Positions 51,601 through 61,691 of a DNA stretch of 64,000 bases are shown here, piece after piece. Below the pieces are notes generated by a model. The model worked only from the letters and a program-made list of their open reading frames with translations, was not told the origin of the DNA and searched no databases. Location of the stretch: assembly GCA_963974715.1 (NCBI GenBank), contig CAXBDK010000007.1, positions 186,001 through 250,000 on the forward strand. Direction: 5' to 3'. How positions within the stretch are numbered: the stretch's first letter is position 1; each line of letters opens with the position of its first letter. Both the position numbers and the translations under genes were made by a program. The DNA comes from Sediminicola sp963974715 (GTDB lineage: Bacteria; Bacteroidota; Bacteroidia; Flavobacteriales; Flavobacteriaceae).

Positions 51601-54600
51601 TGAGGATCCGAACGGGGTAAATTCCAATGGAAGTTCCAACTGGTAATAGTTCTGGGTAAAATCGGTACCGATCCTCAAAAACCCGACAATTGGGGTCTCA
51701 TCATCGGAATAGTCGCTATCTATGATCTTTTCGGCATGCATGAACATTTTTAGTCGCTGGTACTGTCTTATATCGATATTGACATTTTTAAATACTCCCC
51801 TAGAATCCTCCGATTGTAGGTTCTCCACTTTAAAGGAAAGGGACTGTTCGTTCTGCCTGATGATGGTATTGTTGTTGTTGAGCTGCTCCCTTATAACACC
51901 TGGGGGCAACACATAGGGAATGGGTGTCCTGCCGTTGTTCTCCTCAATGTTTACAGTATTCACATCCACAAAAGTGCCGTCATCGGAGGGATCGCTGTCC
52001 ACATCGGGCTGCAGGGAATTGGTGTAGGTACGCCAATCGCCCCTTACAAGATCCAACGTGGCGAAACGAAGTACCACATCGTCGGAAAAGCTGGTCAGGT
52101 ACATCCGCATAAAACTGATGGACCTAAAATCGCTAATGCCGCCTACCGCATCCGTAAAATCACTAAGGGGGATCTTGTACTGTATCCATCTACGGTTAAG
52201 GGTGGATCCATCCGGCAAGGTAGGGGTTACCCCTTCCTTTATATCGGTCACATATTGATCGTTTATGGTGGTATTGGGCTTTATGGCAATACGGTATTCA
52301 TAATAACTGTTAACCGTGTTCATGGTAAGGTCCCTATCTATATCCTCTACATCCGGTAAGGTCGTGGATCCCCTGTTGGTATTCGTAACCTGAACGGGGG
52401 AGTTTCCCTGGGGGTTGTTAAAATCACGGTACCTTTCCAAGATGCTTCCCTCCCGGTTCAAATAATAATCATAGTTGTCCAGCGCGGGATCATCGGCGGG
52501 GTTATTGGAATATACCGTACTTTCCTCCGCATCGCCAAGGCCATCAAAACCTAGGTCCTGTAGCCCCCTATTGGCTTCGTTGGTATCAAAGGCATACACA
52601 AGCGATTGGGTAGAAGGCACCTCTCCCCATGTAGTGGAGGTCACTAGGTCGTTACTGCCAATTCCGGGAAGGCCATTCTCGTACTGTTTCCTGCCATCCT
52701 TCAGGATATCCTCGGATATATTACCAAAATTTATCACCAGTTCACCACTGCTGTTGGTGGTGCCATCCACATAGGGATCCAACACCCAGAACTGTACGAA
52801 CTCCACGTTCGACTGTTCGAAATTGGTACTGCTAAGGGACCTCATTATTCCCGCCCATTTGGTATCCGGTTGCTCCCCTCCAAAATTGGGATTGTTGTTG
52901 TATGGCCCTTTTTCGTTGGGATAATAGGTAAGGTCCAAGGTATTTTGCACCGTGGTCTGCCCTTGGGCGATATCCACTTGAGGGAAAACCTCATCTATAA
53001 ATACCCTACGGGTGGGGTTCGTGGACACATCAGAATCGTTGACCCCGGACGGCCTTTGATTGGTATAAAAAATGGGATCTATGGTATACCAGGCCATTTT
53101 CGCCCTTTGATATCCGGTTTCCAAGCCTTCCCTGCCCTCCGAAAATTCCACTGGCACACTGGCAAGGGACCAACCCAAGGAAGATCGGATATCGATCAGT
53201 GCCTGGGCCCCTTCAAAATCGTCCAAATAGGTAGTGGTCTCCCCCTCAAAATCGGCATTTTTGGGCGATCCTGGCTTTAACCAGGCCACCTCTCCCCTAA
53301 CGGATACATTAGAGGGGACATCGGTATCAATGTTGGGCAATTTATTGGCCAGACGGGTCAGGAAGGGCATTTCGGTGGAGAAATTACCGTTTATTCCAAA
53401 GATGGTATTGTTAACGGGCTCGATCCCGTAATTCGATTTTTGTGTCAGTGGTCGTTCGTTCAGGTTCAAGAGGGTACCTCCCAACAGAAAATTCTTATTG
53501 AACTGGTGCTCCACGTTCACACCGGTAAACCTTCTTGTCTGTTGCCCAAAGACGGCATTGTTCTCCACGGAGATATTGATCGGTGTATTGGAAGCCTCCA
53601 AACTGGGATCCAAGATCTGGACGGTTCCAGCCTGATAGTTTACGGTATAATCGATCCCCTCCTGTAACTGACGCCCTCCAGCGGTGACCCGTACCGATCC
53701 TTGGGGAACGTTAAAGGCCCCTATGGGGATCCCGTTGTTCCCTTGCGACTTATACTGCCCTTTGAGCAAAAATTTATTTTTATCGGCATCCTGTAAAGCT
53801 GCCGCCTTGGTCTTCGAATACAAATTCCTGTAGACATATTTTTGCTGGTTCGCATTGTATCCCTGATCGTTTTCCGTTTCGTAAACACCGCCACCAAGGG
53901 TTTCGAACAGGTATTCCCCAAAAGGTTCCACTTTGGTAAAAATGATCATGCCCGATTGGGTGTCCACGGTAATACCGGGTACAAAATCAAAAAAACCGTC
54001 CCCCCCGGCCTGTACGTCGTTATAGGTATTGAGCCTGTCCAGATTGAACACGTCCAACAGTATGCGCTCTTCCAAAGGTTTAGGGGTATCGGGCCACCCC
54101 GTATCGTTTACAGGCGTAATATAATTCCTGGGCGTGGGATTCGTATACAGTATGTTCAATCTAAAATCTTCTTGGCTCAACTGAAAGGCCCCCGTGGCGT
54201 AGATGTTTTTCATCATCAGGTTCCAAATGGGGTCGGCCACATTGGTTATGTTGCTCTTTAGAAGCTTTAGGACTAGGGTATTGTTATTGATGACCGGGTT
54301 TTCCACGCCCGCGGAAACGGAGGTGGCATCTATTCCGCCATTGGCGAATTCGCCCACCTGATATACCTGCCCGTTGTAGGTATATTGAAAGGCCACGGCA
54401 AGTACCTCGTCATTGCTCAGTCGCTGACTTAAGGAAACATACCCTAATTGGGTATTGTACTGGTAATCCCTTCCATTTTCCAACTTGCGCGCATTCTCCA
54501 AAATGGCATAATCAAACCCTTGGTTCACAGAATATCCGGGCACGTTGAAACCGCTTTCCACGGTTGCGATGTCCCTTATCTGTGGCGTAAGCGCACCACC

Positions 54601-55827
54601 GTTACCTATCAGGGCGGGGTTGTAATCGTTGGCATTGTTACGGGGCAGGGCATTCGGCTGTAGGGATCCGTCGGGGGAGGTATTGGTATTATAAAACCCT
54701 ACCGGATCTCCGTTCAATCTTCCAATCCGGGTATTCTCCTCCGAAAATTCGCCCAAATCCTGTACGGCCACTACATTGCGTACGTTCAAGGTCTGTTGGT
54801 TCCTATTGGTAACCCAAATTTCCAACCTGGTTATCTGTACCTGGCTTCTGATATAGGGGTAATTTTCCAGTGCCTGATCGTAATTATCCCTAAAAAATTG
54901 GGATAGGAAAAAGTGTTTGTCCTCATCGTAGTCCAAGCCCGTTATGGAAAACTCGTTCAGTGTGCCCCCACCTTGGGCCACTACGGTATTGCTCTGGGAG
55001 CGTTGTTCCGAGAAGACCGCCGTTACACTGGTCTTCCCGAACTGCAGTTTGGTCTTTACCCCAAAAAGGCTTTGGGCCCCTGTGATCAAGGAACTGTTTA
55101 GGGGCATGTTCACGTTTCCGACCTCAATGGATTGGATGATGTCATCCTCGGTGGGGGTATAGTCCAATTTCACCAAATTCTGGAAATCGAAGGTGGCCTC
55201 CGTGTCATAGTTTGCCGTAACCTGTAACCTTTCACCTATTTTACCCAGCATACTAAGGCTTATCCGCTGGTCGAAGTCGAACGATAGATTGGTCCGGTTT
55301 CGGGGGGATAGGGAAGGATTGTCGTTCTTCTGCCAGATTATCCCCAAGTCCATTGCCACCGAACCCTGTGGAACCACTTCGATGGTATTTCCCCCAAAAA
55401 TGGATTCAAAAAAACTGCTGTTCACATAAAAATTGGGCAGGAGGTTCTTTCTAGCTTCATCGCTCCCTTCCTTTTTTCCGGAATAGGCATCCATTTTCTC
55501 CTTAAAGTAGGATTTCATATCCTCTTTCCTTACCAATTCCCTATACTGTTCCGGGGTCAGGATAATCGGATAACTTATATTGAAGTCGCCCACACTTTCC
55601 GTATAGATATAACGGTCCATTTTGGGGTCGTAGGAATATTTTGAAACAATGCTATTGGGATTGTGCAGCAGTATCCGGCCTAGGGCGACCCCTGTCCGTA
55701 CCGAATCCTGTTCCTGTCCATCGGTCTCCTGCCCATTCGCGAACTGCATAGCGCCAAGGGAAACGATAAGTAGTAAGGTAAGTTTAAATAAAAGTGATTC
55801 AAGAAAAGATTTTGCCCCTGTTTTCAA
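48694..55827 (-). CDS. sprA: type IX secretion translocon / gliding motility protein SprA
   Basis: 2377 residues, close to the roughly 2400 of F. johnsoniae SprA. The signal peptide ends near FANGQ. Long stretches of alternating beta strands and a final strand NAGFTIRYNFGN fit the giant 36-strand outer-membrane barrel known for SprA. Typical blocks: FDFDQRISLSMLGKIGERL, NYDTEATFDFQN, GEVAWLKPGSPKNADF, YLDDFEGAQALIDIRSSLGW. It forms the outer-membrane channel for T9SS cargo. Encoded 5 bases after ruvA. Confidence 0.97.
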   Translation of the reverse strand: MKTGAKSFLESLLFKLTLLLIVSLGAMQFANGQETDGQEQDSVRTGVALGRILLHNPNSIVSKYSYDPKMDRYIYTESVGDFNISYPIILTPEQYRELVRKEDMKSYFKEKMDAYSGKKEGSDEARKNLLPNFYVNSSFFESIFGGNTIEVVPQGSVAMDLGIIWQKNDNPSLSPRNRTNLSFDFDQRISLSMLGKIGERLQVTANYDTEATFDFQNLVKLDYTPTEDDIIQSIEVGNVNMPLNSSLITGAQSLFGVKTKLQFGKTSVTAVFSEQRSQSNTVVAQGGGTLNEFSITGLDYDEDKHFFLSQFFRDNYDQALENYPYIRSQVQITRLEIWVTNRNQQTLNVRNVVAVQDLGEFSEENTRIGRLNGDPVGFYNTNTSPDGSLQPNALPRNNANDYNPALIGNGGALTPQIRDIATVESGFNVPGYSVNQGFDYAILENARKLENGRDYQYNTQLGYVSLSQRLSNDEVLAVAFQYTYNGQVYQVGEFANGGIDATSVSAGVENPVINNNTLVLKLLKSNITNVADPIWNLMMKNIYATGAFQLSQEDFRLNILYTNPTPRNYITPVNDTGWPDTPKPLEERILLDVFNLDRLNTYNDVQAGGDGFFDFVPGITVDTQSGMIIFTKVEPFGEYLFETLGGGVYETENDQGYNANQQKYVYRNLYSKTKAAALQDADKNKFLLKGQYKSQGNNGIPIGAFNVPQGSVRVTAGGRQLQEGIDYTVNYQAGTVQILDPSLEASNTPINISVENNAVFGQQTRRFTGVNVEHQFNKNFLLGGTLLNLNERPLTQKSNYGIEPVNNTIFGINGNFSTEMPFLTRLANKLPNIDTDVPSNVSVRGEVAWLKPGSPKNADFEGETTTYLDDFEGAQALIDIRSSLGWSLASVPVEFSEGREGLETGYQRAKMAWYTIDPIFYTNQRPSGVNDSDVSTNPTRRVFIDEVFPQVDIAQGQTTVQNTLDLTYYPNEKGPYNNNPNFGGEQPDTKWAGIMRSLSSTNFEQSNVEFVQFWVLDPYVDGTTNSSGELVINFGNISEDILKDGRKQYENGLPGIGSNDLVTSTTWGEVPSTQSLVYAFDTNEANRGLQDLGFDGLGDAEESTVYSNNPADDPALDNYDYYLNREGSILERYRDFNNPQGNSPVQVTNTNRGSTTLPDVEDIDRDLTMNTVNSYYEYRIAIKPNTTINDQYVTDIKEGVTPTLPDGSTLNRRWIQYKIPLSDFTDAVGGISDFRSISFMRMYLTSFSDDVVLRFATLDLVRGDWRTYTNSLQPDVDSDPSDDGTFVDVNTVNIEENNGRTPIPYVLPPGVIREQLNNNNTIIRQNEQSLSFKVENLQSEDSRGVFKNVNIDIRQYQRLKMFMHAEKIIDSDYSDDETPIVGFLRIGTDFTQNYYQLELPLEFTPFGSSMDTEIWPEANQLEIALSDLSKVKSLGIASQSLNEINFYEIIDGEVVPVAEFAPRTAGRIRIGIRGNPSLGSLRSMMVGVKNIDDLPARAEIWFNELRLAGLDNNGGWAAIAAIDANMADFANISATGSKSTSGFGGIDQMPNERSREDAISYDVVTNLNMGQLFPKKWGLQLPFNYGISEQVITPEFDPVYDDLKLQDRIAAATTQEEADDIREQAEDYTKRTSINLIGVRKNRGEEAEANFYDVENFTFNYSYNETDHRDFEIAELRDQNVVTGVVYNHNFKPANIAPFAKKDSLFNGKYWQWLKDLNFNLLPTSIAINSNINRSFNQQRFRDVLEPGVDALALPLLQQRNYLFNWQYALNYSLTKSLRLNLTASNNNIVRNYFQDASDPNSEIDQALELWDGFWDIGEPNRHSQQMQLNYELPFAKIPALDFMNAQYTYTSNFDWQRGGDALNAVAGENINTIQNANTHTITASMGMQKFYDFLGLGKKSSKGTAPAARTLPGTTPEPPSAVKKTNGLANTGLDILTMVKRINVNYSENNGTVLPGYTQSIGFIGTAKPTIGFVFGSQADVRYEAARNGWLTTFAEFNDQYIERTNKQLNLTATAQPTPDLTIDLVADRQYSESYQESFRINELGNGQYDYENLLGNAYGNFSISTVMIGTSFGKSDEFTSETFEELKNNRLTIANRLVADRGQAVGELDEDGFPQRYGKNHQEVLLPAFFAAYTGQNVDRVNLDAFRDIPIPNWNLKYTGLMRNKWFKKKFKRFSLSHGYRAAYSINSYQTNLEKRNTPIDPETEDFLPDNIINNVVLTDQFNPLMRVDFEMKNSMSVLAEIRTDRALSLSFDNNLLTEINGKEYTVGLGYRFTDVRVVANIGGEKQRFKGDLNLKADATLRDNITIIRNLDINNNQITSGQNLLSIKFTADYALSKALNALFFYDYSFSKFAVSTAFPQTTINAGFTIRYNFGN

Positions 55828-55832
55828 ACTTT

Positions 55833-56414
55833 TTACAAATTTTTAAGCGTATGTTTAATTATGTTCTCCACGCTTAGTGAAGGATCTTGGCTTAAAACTT
55901 TGTCCACTACTTTTTCTGCCTGTTTACGGACAAATCCAAGCACTTCCAATGCTGATAACGCTTCATCCCTATTTGTATTGTTTGAACTTGTGTAAACTTC
56001 GTCAATATCGTAGACCTTAAGAACCTTGTCTTTTAGGTCCAATATGGCCCTTTGTGCAGTTTTGGCCCCTATGCCCTTTATCCCTTGGATGGTAGCCACA
56101 TCCCCATTGGCTATGGCATCCCTGATCTGCCCTGGGGTGAGGGAAGATAACATGGTCCGGGCGATGCTTGAACCGATGCCCGAGACAGAGAGCAACAAAC
56201 GGAATATTTCCCGCTCTGAACGTTCCACAAACCCAAAAAGGGTATGGGAGTCCTCCTTGATCTGCAAATGGGTAAAGAGCTGAATGTTCTCGGCATCCCC
56301 GATCTTACTAAAGGTATGAAGGGAAATATTGACAAAATACCCGACCCCTGAACATTCTATGACCAGGTGGGTCGGATTTTTCTCAACCAATTTCCCCCTT
56401 AAATGGGTAATCAT
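55833..56414 (-). CDS. ruvA: Holliday junction branch migration protein RuvA
   Basis: 193 residues. OB-fold N-terminus (MITHLRGKLVEK), two helix-hairpin-helix motifs (LLSVSGIGSSIARTML and IQGIKGIGAKTAQRAI), and a C-terminal RuvB-binding domain. Tetramers bind the four-way junction and load RuvB, whose gene is about 6.6 kb away in this window. Lies 8 bases after maeB. Confidence 0.96.
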   Translation of the reverse strand: MITHLRGKLVEKNPTHLVIECSGVGYFVNISLHTFSKIGDAENIQLFTHLQIKEDSHTLFGFVERSEREIFRLLLSVSGIGSSIARTMLSSLTPGQIRDAIANGDVATIQGIKGIGAKTAQRAILDLKDKVLKVYDIDEVYTSSNNTNRDEALSALEVLGFVRKQAEKVVDKVLSQDPSLSVENIIKHTLKNL

Positions 56415-56422
56415 GTTATGTA

Positions 56423-58720
56423 TTATTTAGAGTCCGATCGTGCTTTTTTTCTTCTTTCGCGTTCCTGTGCGTCCACTACGGCCACGGCCGTCATGTTCAC
56501 CATTTCATCCACACTGGCACCCAGTTGCAAAATGTGCACCGATCTACGTAGCCCCATCATGATCGGCCCGATGGAATCTGCCTGGTTCAGCTCCTTTAGA
56601 AGTTTATAGGTAATATTGGCCGATTCCAAATTGGGAAAAACAAGGGTGTTCACATTTTTTCCCGCCAATTTGGAGAACGGAAACTTACTTTGCATAAGGT
56701 CTTTATTAAGGGCAAAATCGGTTTGGATCTCCCCATCCACCACAAGATTGGGATTATTGGTATGTAAGATCCTTACCGCATCCTTTACCTTGGTGGCATG
56801 GGGATGGTTGGAAGACCCGAAATTGGCGTAGGACAACATGGCAATAACGGGCTTAAATCCAAAAGTTTCGGCCACGTTCGCCGTCATTTTTGCAATTTCG
56901 GCCAGTTCCTCGGCCGAAGGGTCTATATTGATGGAGGTGTCCGAAAGGAACAAGGGGCCCCGTTCCGTGATCATAATGTTCACCGTGGCCACTTTTTTGA
57001 CATCTTGGGCCCTTCCTATTACTTCAAAGATAGGTTTCACAACTGTGGGATAGGCTCTGGAATATCCGGATATCATCCCGTCGGCATCCCCTTCCAGCAC
57101 CATCATGGCCCCGAAATAGTTCCGTTCCCTCATTTTGATACGGGCACCATAAAGGCTTACGCCACTTCTGCGGCGTGCCTCCCAGAACTTGAGGGCGTAT
57201 TGGTCCTTTTTTTCGTTCGATTCATCACTATTGGGGTCTATGATCGTAATGTTGGCATCGAATTCCAATTCCCTTTTCAATTCGGAAATAATTTCCTTGT
57301 TCCCAAGAAGGATAGGTTCCGCTATGCCCTCATCATAGGCTATCTGGGCAGCCTTGAGCACATCTAGGTGGTCGGCTTCGGCAAAGACTATTTTTTTGGG
57401 ATTTATTTTGGCCCTGTTGTGCAACAACCGCACCACTTTATTGTCGTTTCCTGAACGTTGTAGCAGCTCCTCCCTGTATTTGTCCCAATCCTCTATGGGC
57501 ATTTTTGCCACCCCACTTTCCATGGCGGCCCTTGCAACAGCGGGCGGGATTTCGGAAATAAGTCGGGGATCGAAAGGTTTTGGGATGATATAGTCCCTTC
57601 CGAAGGTCAAGCGGGTCTCCCCATAGGCAATGTTCACCTGTTCCGGGACTGGCGCCCGGGTGAGTTCGGACAACGCCTTTACGGCTGCCATTTTCATGGC
57701 CTCGTTTATTTTGGTGGCCCGTACGTCCAGGGCACCCCTAAAGATAAAAGGGAAGCCCAGTACATTGTTCACCTGATTGGGATGATCTGACCGTCCCGTG
57801 GCCATGATAATATCCTTTCGGGTCTCACACGCAAGGTCGTACGCGATTTCCGGGTCCGGATTGGCCATTGCGAACACTATGGGATTATCTGCCATGGAAA
57901 GCAACATTTCGGGAGTTACCACATTGGCGATGGAAAGGCCTACGAACACATCGGCATCCACCATAGCTTCCTCCAAGGTGTCTATTTTACGATCGGTCGC
58001 GAATTCAAGTTTTTCCCCGGAGAGATTTGCGCGATCGCTGCGTATCACGCCTTTACTGTCCAGCATCACGATATTCTGGGCACTTGCCCCAAAGGCCTTA
58101 TAGAGCTTGGTACAGGAAACGGCAGCGGCCCCGGCGCCACTTACCACGATCCGCACCTCCCCTATTGGCTTCTTGGCCAGCTCAAGGGCGTTCAAAAGCG
58201 CCGCTGCGGAAATGATCGCTGTTCCGTGCTGGTCATCGTGCATCACCGGAATATCCAGCTCTTCCTTTAACCTGCGCTCTATTTCAAATGCCTCGGGGGC
58301 CTTTATATCCTCTAGGTTGATCCCTCCAAATGTGGGGGCGATGATCTTGACGGTCTCTATAAATTTTTCAATGTCCTTGGTATCGAGCTCTATATCGATT
58401 CCATCTATATCCGCAAATATCTTAAAGAGCAGGCATTTCCCTTCCATAACCGGCTTCGAAGCCTCCGGACCTATGTCCCCAAGGCCCAATACGGCGGTAC
58501 CATTGGAAATAACGGCCACTATATTGCCCTTTGCCGTATATTTATAGACATTGTCCTTGTCCTTTGCGATCTCCAAACAGGGTTCGGCAACTCCCGGCGA
58601 ATAGGCAAGTCCAAGATCACGTTGGGTGGCATACGGTTTGGTGGGAACGATCTTTATCTTTCCCGGTTGCGGTTTGGCATGGTAGACAAGTGCTTCCCTT
58701 CTCCTTTTTTCTTTGCTCAT
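56423..58720 (-). CDS. maeB: NADP-dependent malic enzyme, MaeB type
   Basis: 765 residues, the two-domain form. Malic enzyme N-terminal and NAD(P)-binding domains (about 1-430: LGLGDIGPEASKPVMEGK, MHDDQHGTA, VVSGAGAAAV), then a phosphotransacetylase-like domain (about 430-765), which in other MaeB proteins binds acetyl-CoA as an allosteric inhibitor and is not catalytic. It decarboxylates malate to pyruvate with NADP+. First gene of the maeB-ruvA-sprA run. A TAAATTTG box (58738-58745) lies close upstream. Confidence 0.95.
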   Translation of the reverse strand: MSKEKRRREALVYHAKPQPGKIKIVPTKPYATQRDLGLAYSPGVAEPCLEIAKDKDNVYKYTAKGNIVAVISNGTAVLGLGDIGPEASKPVMEGKCLLFKIFADIDGIDIELDTKDIEKFIETVKIIAPTFGGINLEDIKAPEAFEIERRLKEELDIPVMHDDQHGTAIISAAALLNALELAKKPIGEVRIVVSGAGAAAVSCTKLYKAFGASAQNIVMLDSKGVIRSDRANLSGEKLEFATDRKIDTLEEAMVDADVFVGLSIANVVTPEMLLSMADNPIVFAMANPDPEIAYDLACETRKDIIMATGRSDHPNQVNNVLGFPFIFRGALDVRATKINEAMKMAAVKALSELTRAPVPEQVNIAYGETRLTFGRDYIIPKPFDPRLISEIPPAVARAAMESGVAKMPIEDWDKYREELLQRSGNDNKVVRLLHNRAKINPKKIVFAEADHLDVLKAAQIAYDEGIAEPILLGNKEIISELKRELEFDANITIIDPNSDESNEKKDQYALKFWEARRRSGVSLYGARIKMRERNYFGAMMVLEGDADGMISGYSRAYPTVVKPIFEVIGRAQDVKKVATVNIMITERGPLFLSDTSINIDPSAEELAEIAKMTANVAETFGFKPVIAMLSYANFGSSNHPHATKVKDAVRILHTNNPNLVVDGEIQTDFALNKDLMQSKFPFSKLAGKNVNTLVFPNLESANITYKLLKELNQADSIGPIMMGLRRSVHILQLGASVDEMVNMTAVAVVDAQERERRKKARSDSK

Positions 58721-58737
58721 AGTGTTCTGTTTGAAAA

Positions 58738-58745
58738 CAAATTTA
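58738..58745 (-). promoter_or_regulatory. candidate -7 box upstream of maeB
   Basis: TAAATTTG on the minus strand, 18 bases before the ATG. No TTG at the expected -33 distance. Confidence 0.35.
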
Positions 58746-58879
58746 GTGGTATTCCCTATATAAAAATGCTAAAATAAAGAATACGTCCTTAGAACCATGG
58801 GCCTTGGGAAAAAATCTGTGAATTGGTTGACCAAAGTCTGCTAGGGTCGACCATAAAGGTGCGATGGATTGCCTATGGA

Positions 58880-60571
58880 CTACCAAAAATATCCCACTAC
58901 CATAGCGGTCAGGAGCAGGAGAAGGATCGAAAGATATCGATAATTTTTATACCAAGGCAGTCCCCTTAGCTCCAATGTCTCTTCCTTTATCAGGGAAGGG
59001 GACCAGGTAAGGTTTTTCGTTTTTATCGCCGGAGGTGCGGCCGTCGCCAAGCTCACCGTTACATGGATCACAAGACAACAAACGAACAGAACCGCCGTTC
59101 TAAGCAAAAAATGGAGTTCAAAGAACATTCCTTCAAACCCTTTCACCCTCCCTATCACCCAAATGGCGCTCAAAACAAGCCCCATAAGAAGGCTGGCGAT
59201 TGAACCTGTGGCGTTGGCGCGCTTCCAAAAAAGTCCCAAGATAAAAACGGCCACTACAGGGGGGGCAATATAGGATAGTACATCCTGTAAATAGGCAAAG
59301 AGATTTCCATATTTCCCTATTAGGGGCGCCCATGCCGATGCCAGGACCACCAGCACCAAGGTGGCTATCTGCCCCGATCGGACCAGTTGTTTGCTGCTAA
59401 GGTTGGGCCGTATTTTATGGACAAAATCCATTGTGATCAAAGTCGAGGCCGAATTGAAGGTGGCGGAAATACTGGACATCATGGCCGCCAACAGGCCGGC
59501 CACCACCAACCCCAAAAGACCTGTGGGCAAGAGATCAAAAAGCAGGGTAGGATAGGTAAAATCAATACAATCCATTAAGTTGGTGCAGGGTCCGTCAGCG
59601 GTAAGGTACCTAATATCCGTACTGTTCCTATAAAGCAGGAACGCCAATGTCCCCGGAATGACCATGATCAAGATAACGGGCAATTTTAAGAGACCTGCAA
59701 ACAGGGCTCCCCAGCGACCATGATTTAGGTCTTTTGCGCTCAGGACCCGCTGTACCATAAACTGGTTGTTGGCCCAAAAATAGAACCCCAAGAGCGGTAC
59801 GCCCGTCAACAGCCCCCACCAGGGAACTATGGGCGCATCGTACTGCCGCCACCAATCGCCCGAATTCTCCCGCACCACACTTAACGCCCCGCTGGCATCC
59901 CTATCTATTTCACCGGCGGCCTGCAGCCCGTTCAATTGGTCGATCATGGCAGACCAGCCCCCCACCTTGTCAAAGGCAAAGTAGGTAAGCACCACCGATC
60001 CAAAAATAAGGATGATCGCTTGGATCACCTCTGTCCTTACAACGGAATTCAACCCCCCTGGAATCGTATAGGCCGCAGCGGAAACGGCTAAAATGATTAT
60101 GACCAAGGTGGGGGAAAGATCTGGAAAAATGAGCCCTATCACAATGGTCCCCACATAGAGGGAGGCAGCGGTGTCTATAAGGACATTGCCTACGACCGTA
60201 ATAAAGGAAAAATAGTAACGGCTTCTGGAGTCGTACCTTTTTTCCAAGAATTCCGGCATAGTGTACACCCCGGTCCGTAAGTAGAAGGGTAGAAAAAAAA
60301 TGGCAAAGAACACCAGGACCACTACCGCGTACCATTCATAGTTGTAAACGGTCGTATCCAAAAGGTAAGCGGAACCGGCAAGGCCGATAAGGGTGGAACT
60401 GGAAATATTGGCCGCAAAAAGACTGATGCCGATCACGGGCCAGGTGAGGCTCCGTCCTCCCAAAAAATAATCCTCGGATGTCTTGTTCTTGGATTTGGAA
60501 ATTCCGTATATGATGATTCCAATGAAATATACGGCGATCACCGCAAAATCGATACCGGTCAAAGTGGACAT
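58880..60571 (-). CDS. sodium:solute symporter (SSS family, SGLT-like)
   Basis: 563 residues, about 14 helices in a LeuT fold. The SGLT subgroup is suggested by SEDYFLGGRSLTWPVIG in the first loop, ISLFAANISSSTLIGLAG, and WANNQFMVQRVLSAKD. The Na+ site Ser/Thr pair falls in SSISATFNSASTLITMD. The imported solute (sugar or other) cannot be named. Monocistronic, in the gap between queG and maeB. Confidence 0.9.
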   Translation of the reverse strand: MSTLTGIDFAVIAVYFIGIIIYGISKSKNKTSEDYFLGGRSLTWPVIGISLFAANISSSTLIGLAGSAYLLDTTVYNYEWYAVVVLVFFAIFFLPFYLRTGVYTMPEFLEKRYDSRSRYYFSFITVVGNVLIDTAASLYVGTIVIGLIFPDLSPTLVIIILAVSAAAYTIPGGLNSVVRTEVIQAIILIFGSVVLTYFAFDKVGGWSAMIDQLNGLQAAGEIDRDASGALSVVRENSGDWWRQYDAPIVPWWGLLTGVPLLGFYFWANNQFMVQRVLSAKDLNHGRWGALFAGLLKLPVILIMVIPGTLAFLLYRNSTDIRYLTADGPCTNLMDCIDFTYPTLLFDLLPTGLLGLVVAGLLAAMMSSISATFNSASTLITMDFVHKIRPNLSSKQLVRSGQIATLVLVVLASAWAPLIGKYGNLFAYLQDVLSYIAPPVVAVFILGLFWKRANATGSIASLLMGLVLSAIWVIGRVKGFEGMFFELHFLLRTAVLFVCCLVIHVTVSLATAAPPAIKTKNLTWSPSLIKEETLELRGLPWYKNYRYLSILLLLLTAMVVGYFW

Positions 60572-60765
60572 AAAGGTGGGTCTTAAGTTGGTTTGGCAGG
60601 CACTTGCGCATTACCCTGCTAAATCGTCTCCGTTTTAATGGTTTATAAAAAAAAGAGCTCGATTATTACAGAATTGGAAATGCCCTTATATCGAAGATAA
60701 GGTATTTATTTCTTTTTCGGGTTGGGGAAAAATGAAAAAATGGCACTTTAAAAGCGCCGGAAACC

Positions 60766-61686
60766 TTATTTGAGGAATTTGATATTTCTTTGAAGGCCCG
60801 AAAACTTGGTCCGTTTTACAGCCGATTTTTGGAACACTTTTTGAAATACCTCCTCCGTTACCTCCTCCCAATCCTTTTTGGTCATTGACAAAAGTTCGGG
60901 ATGCGGGTCGAACAAAGGTTCCCTATGGGGTTTTGAAAAGCGGTTCCAAGGACATACATCCTGACAGACATCACAACCGAACATCCAATCGTCCATCATC
61001 CCCTTAAACCCGTTCGGCAGTTCATTTTTTAGCTCTATGGTCAGATAGGATATACATTTACTACCGTCCACTACATAGGGTTCCAAGATCGCCTGGGTGG
61101 GACAGGCATCCAAACAGGCCGTACAGCTACCACAGTGATCTGTGACCCTTCCATCATATTCCAGTTCCAGATCTACTATCAATTCGGCAATAAAATAAAA
61201 GGAGCCTACCTGCTGCGTGAGCAAGTTGCTGTGCTTGCCTATCCATCCAAGTCCACTTTTTGCGGCCCAAGCCTTATCCAGCACGGGGGCAGAATCTACA
61301 AAGGCCCTTCCGTGCACCTCCCCAATATGTTCCGTAATGAAGTTTTGGAGTGATTTTAGTTTTCCCTTGATGACATGATGGTAGTCCTGCCCATAGGCAT
61401 ACTTGGAAATTTTATAGGTCTCGGGGTCTTGCTTCTCTTCCGGATAATAATTGAGCAAAAGGGAAATGACCGATTTCGCCCCATCCACCAGTAATCTGGG
61501 ATCAAGGCGTTTGTCGAAATGGTTTTCCATATATCCCATCTCCCCGTGCATGTTGTTGTTCAGCCATTTTTCCAAACGGGGCGCCTCTTCTTCCATAAAG
61601 GTGGCTTCCGAAATACCGCATGATAGAAAACCGAGGCGCTTTGCCTCATCTTTTATCAGTTGCGTATTTTTTATAGTGTTTTCCAA
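60766..61686 (-). CDS. queG: epoxyqueuosine reductase QueG
   Basis: 306 residues, normal size. Two 4Fe-4S motifs, CGSCTACLDACPTQAI and CDVCQDVCPWNRF, plus the cobalamin-binding part before them. It reduces epoxyqueuosine to queuosine in tRNA (wobble position 34) in the cytoplasm. 5 bases after the P450 gene, so in the ruvB-P450-queG run. Confidence 0.96.
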   Translation of the reverse strand: MENTIKNTQLIKDEAKRLGFLSCGISEATFMEEEAPRLEKWLNNNMHGEMGYMENHFDKRLDPRLLVDGAKSVISLLLNYYPEEKQDPETYKISKYAYGQDYHHVIKGKLKSLQNFITEHIGEVHGRAFVDSAPVLDKAWAAKSGLGWIGKHSNLLTQQVGSFYFIAELIVDLELEYDGRVTDHCGSCTACLDACPTQAILEPYVVDGSKCISYLTIELKNELPNGFKGMMDDWMFGCDVCQDVCPWNRFSKPHREPLFDPHPELLSMTKKDWEEVTEEVFQKVFQKSAVKRTKFSGLQRNIKFLK

Positions 61687-61691
61687 GGATT

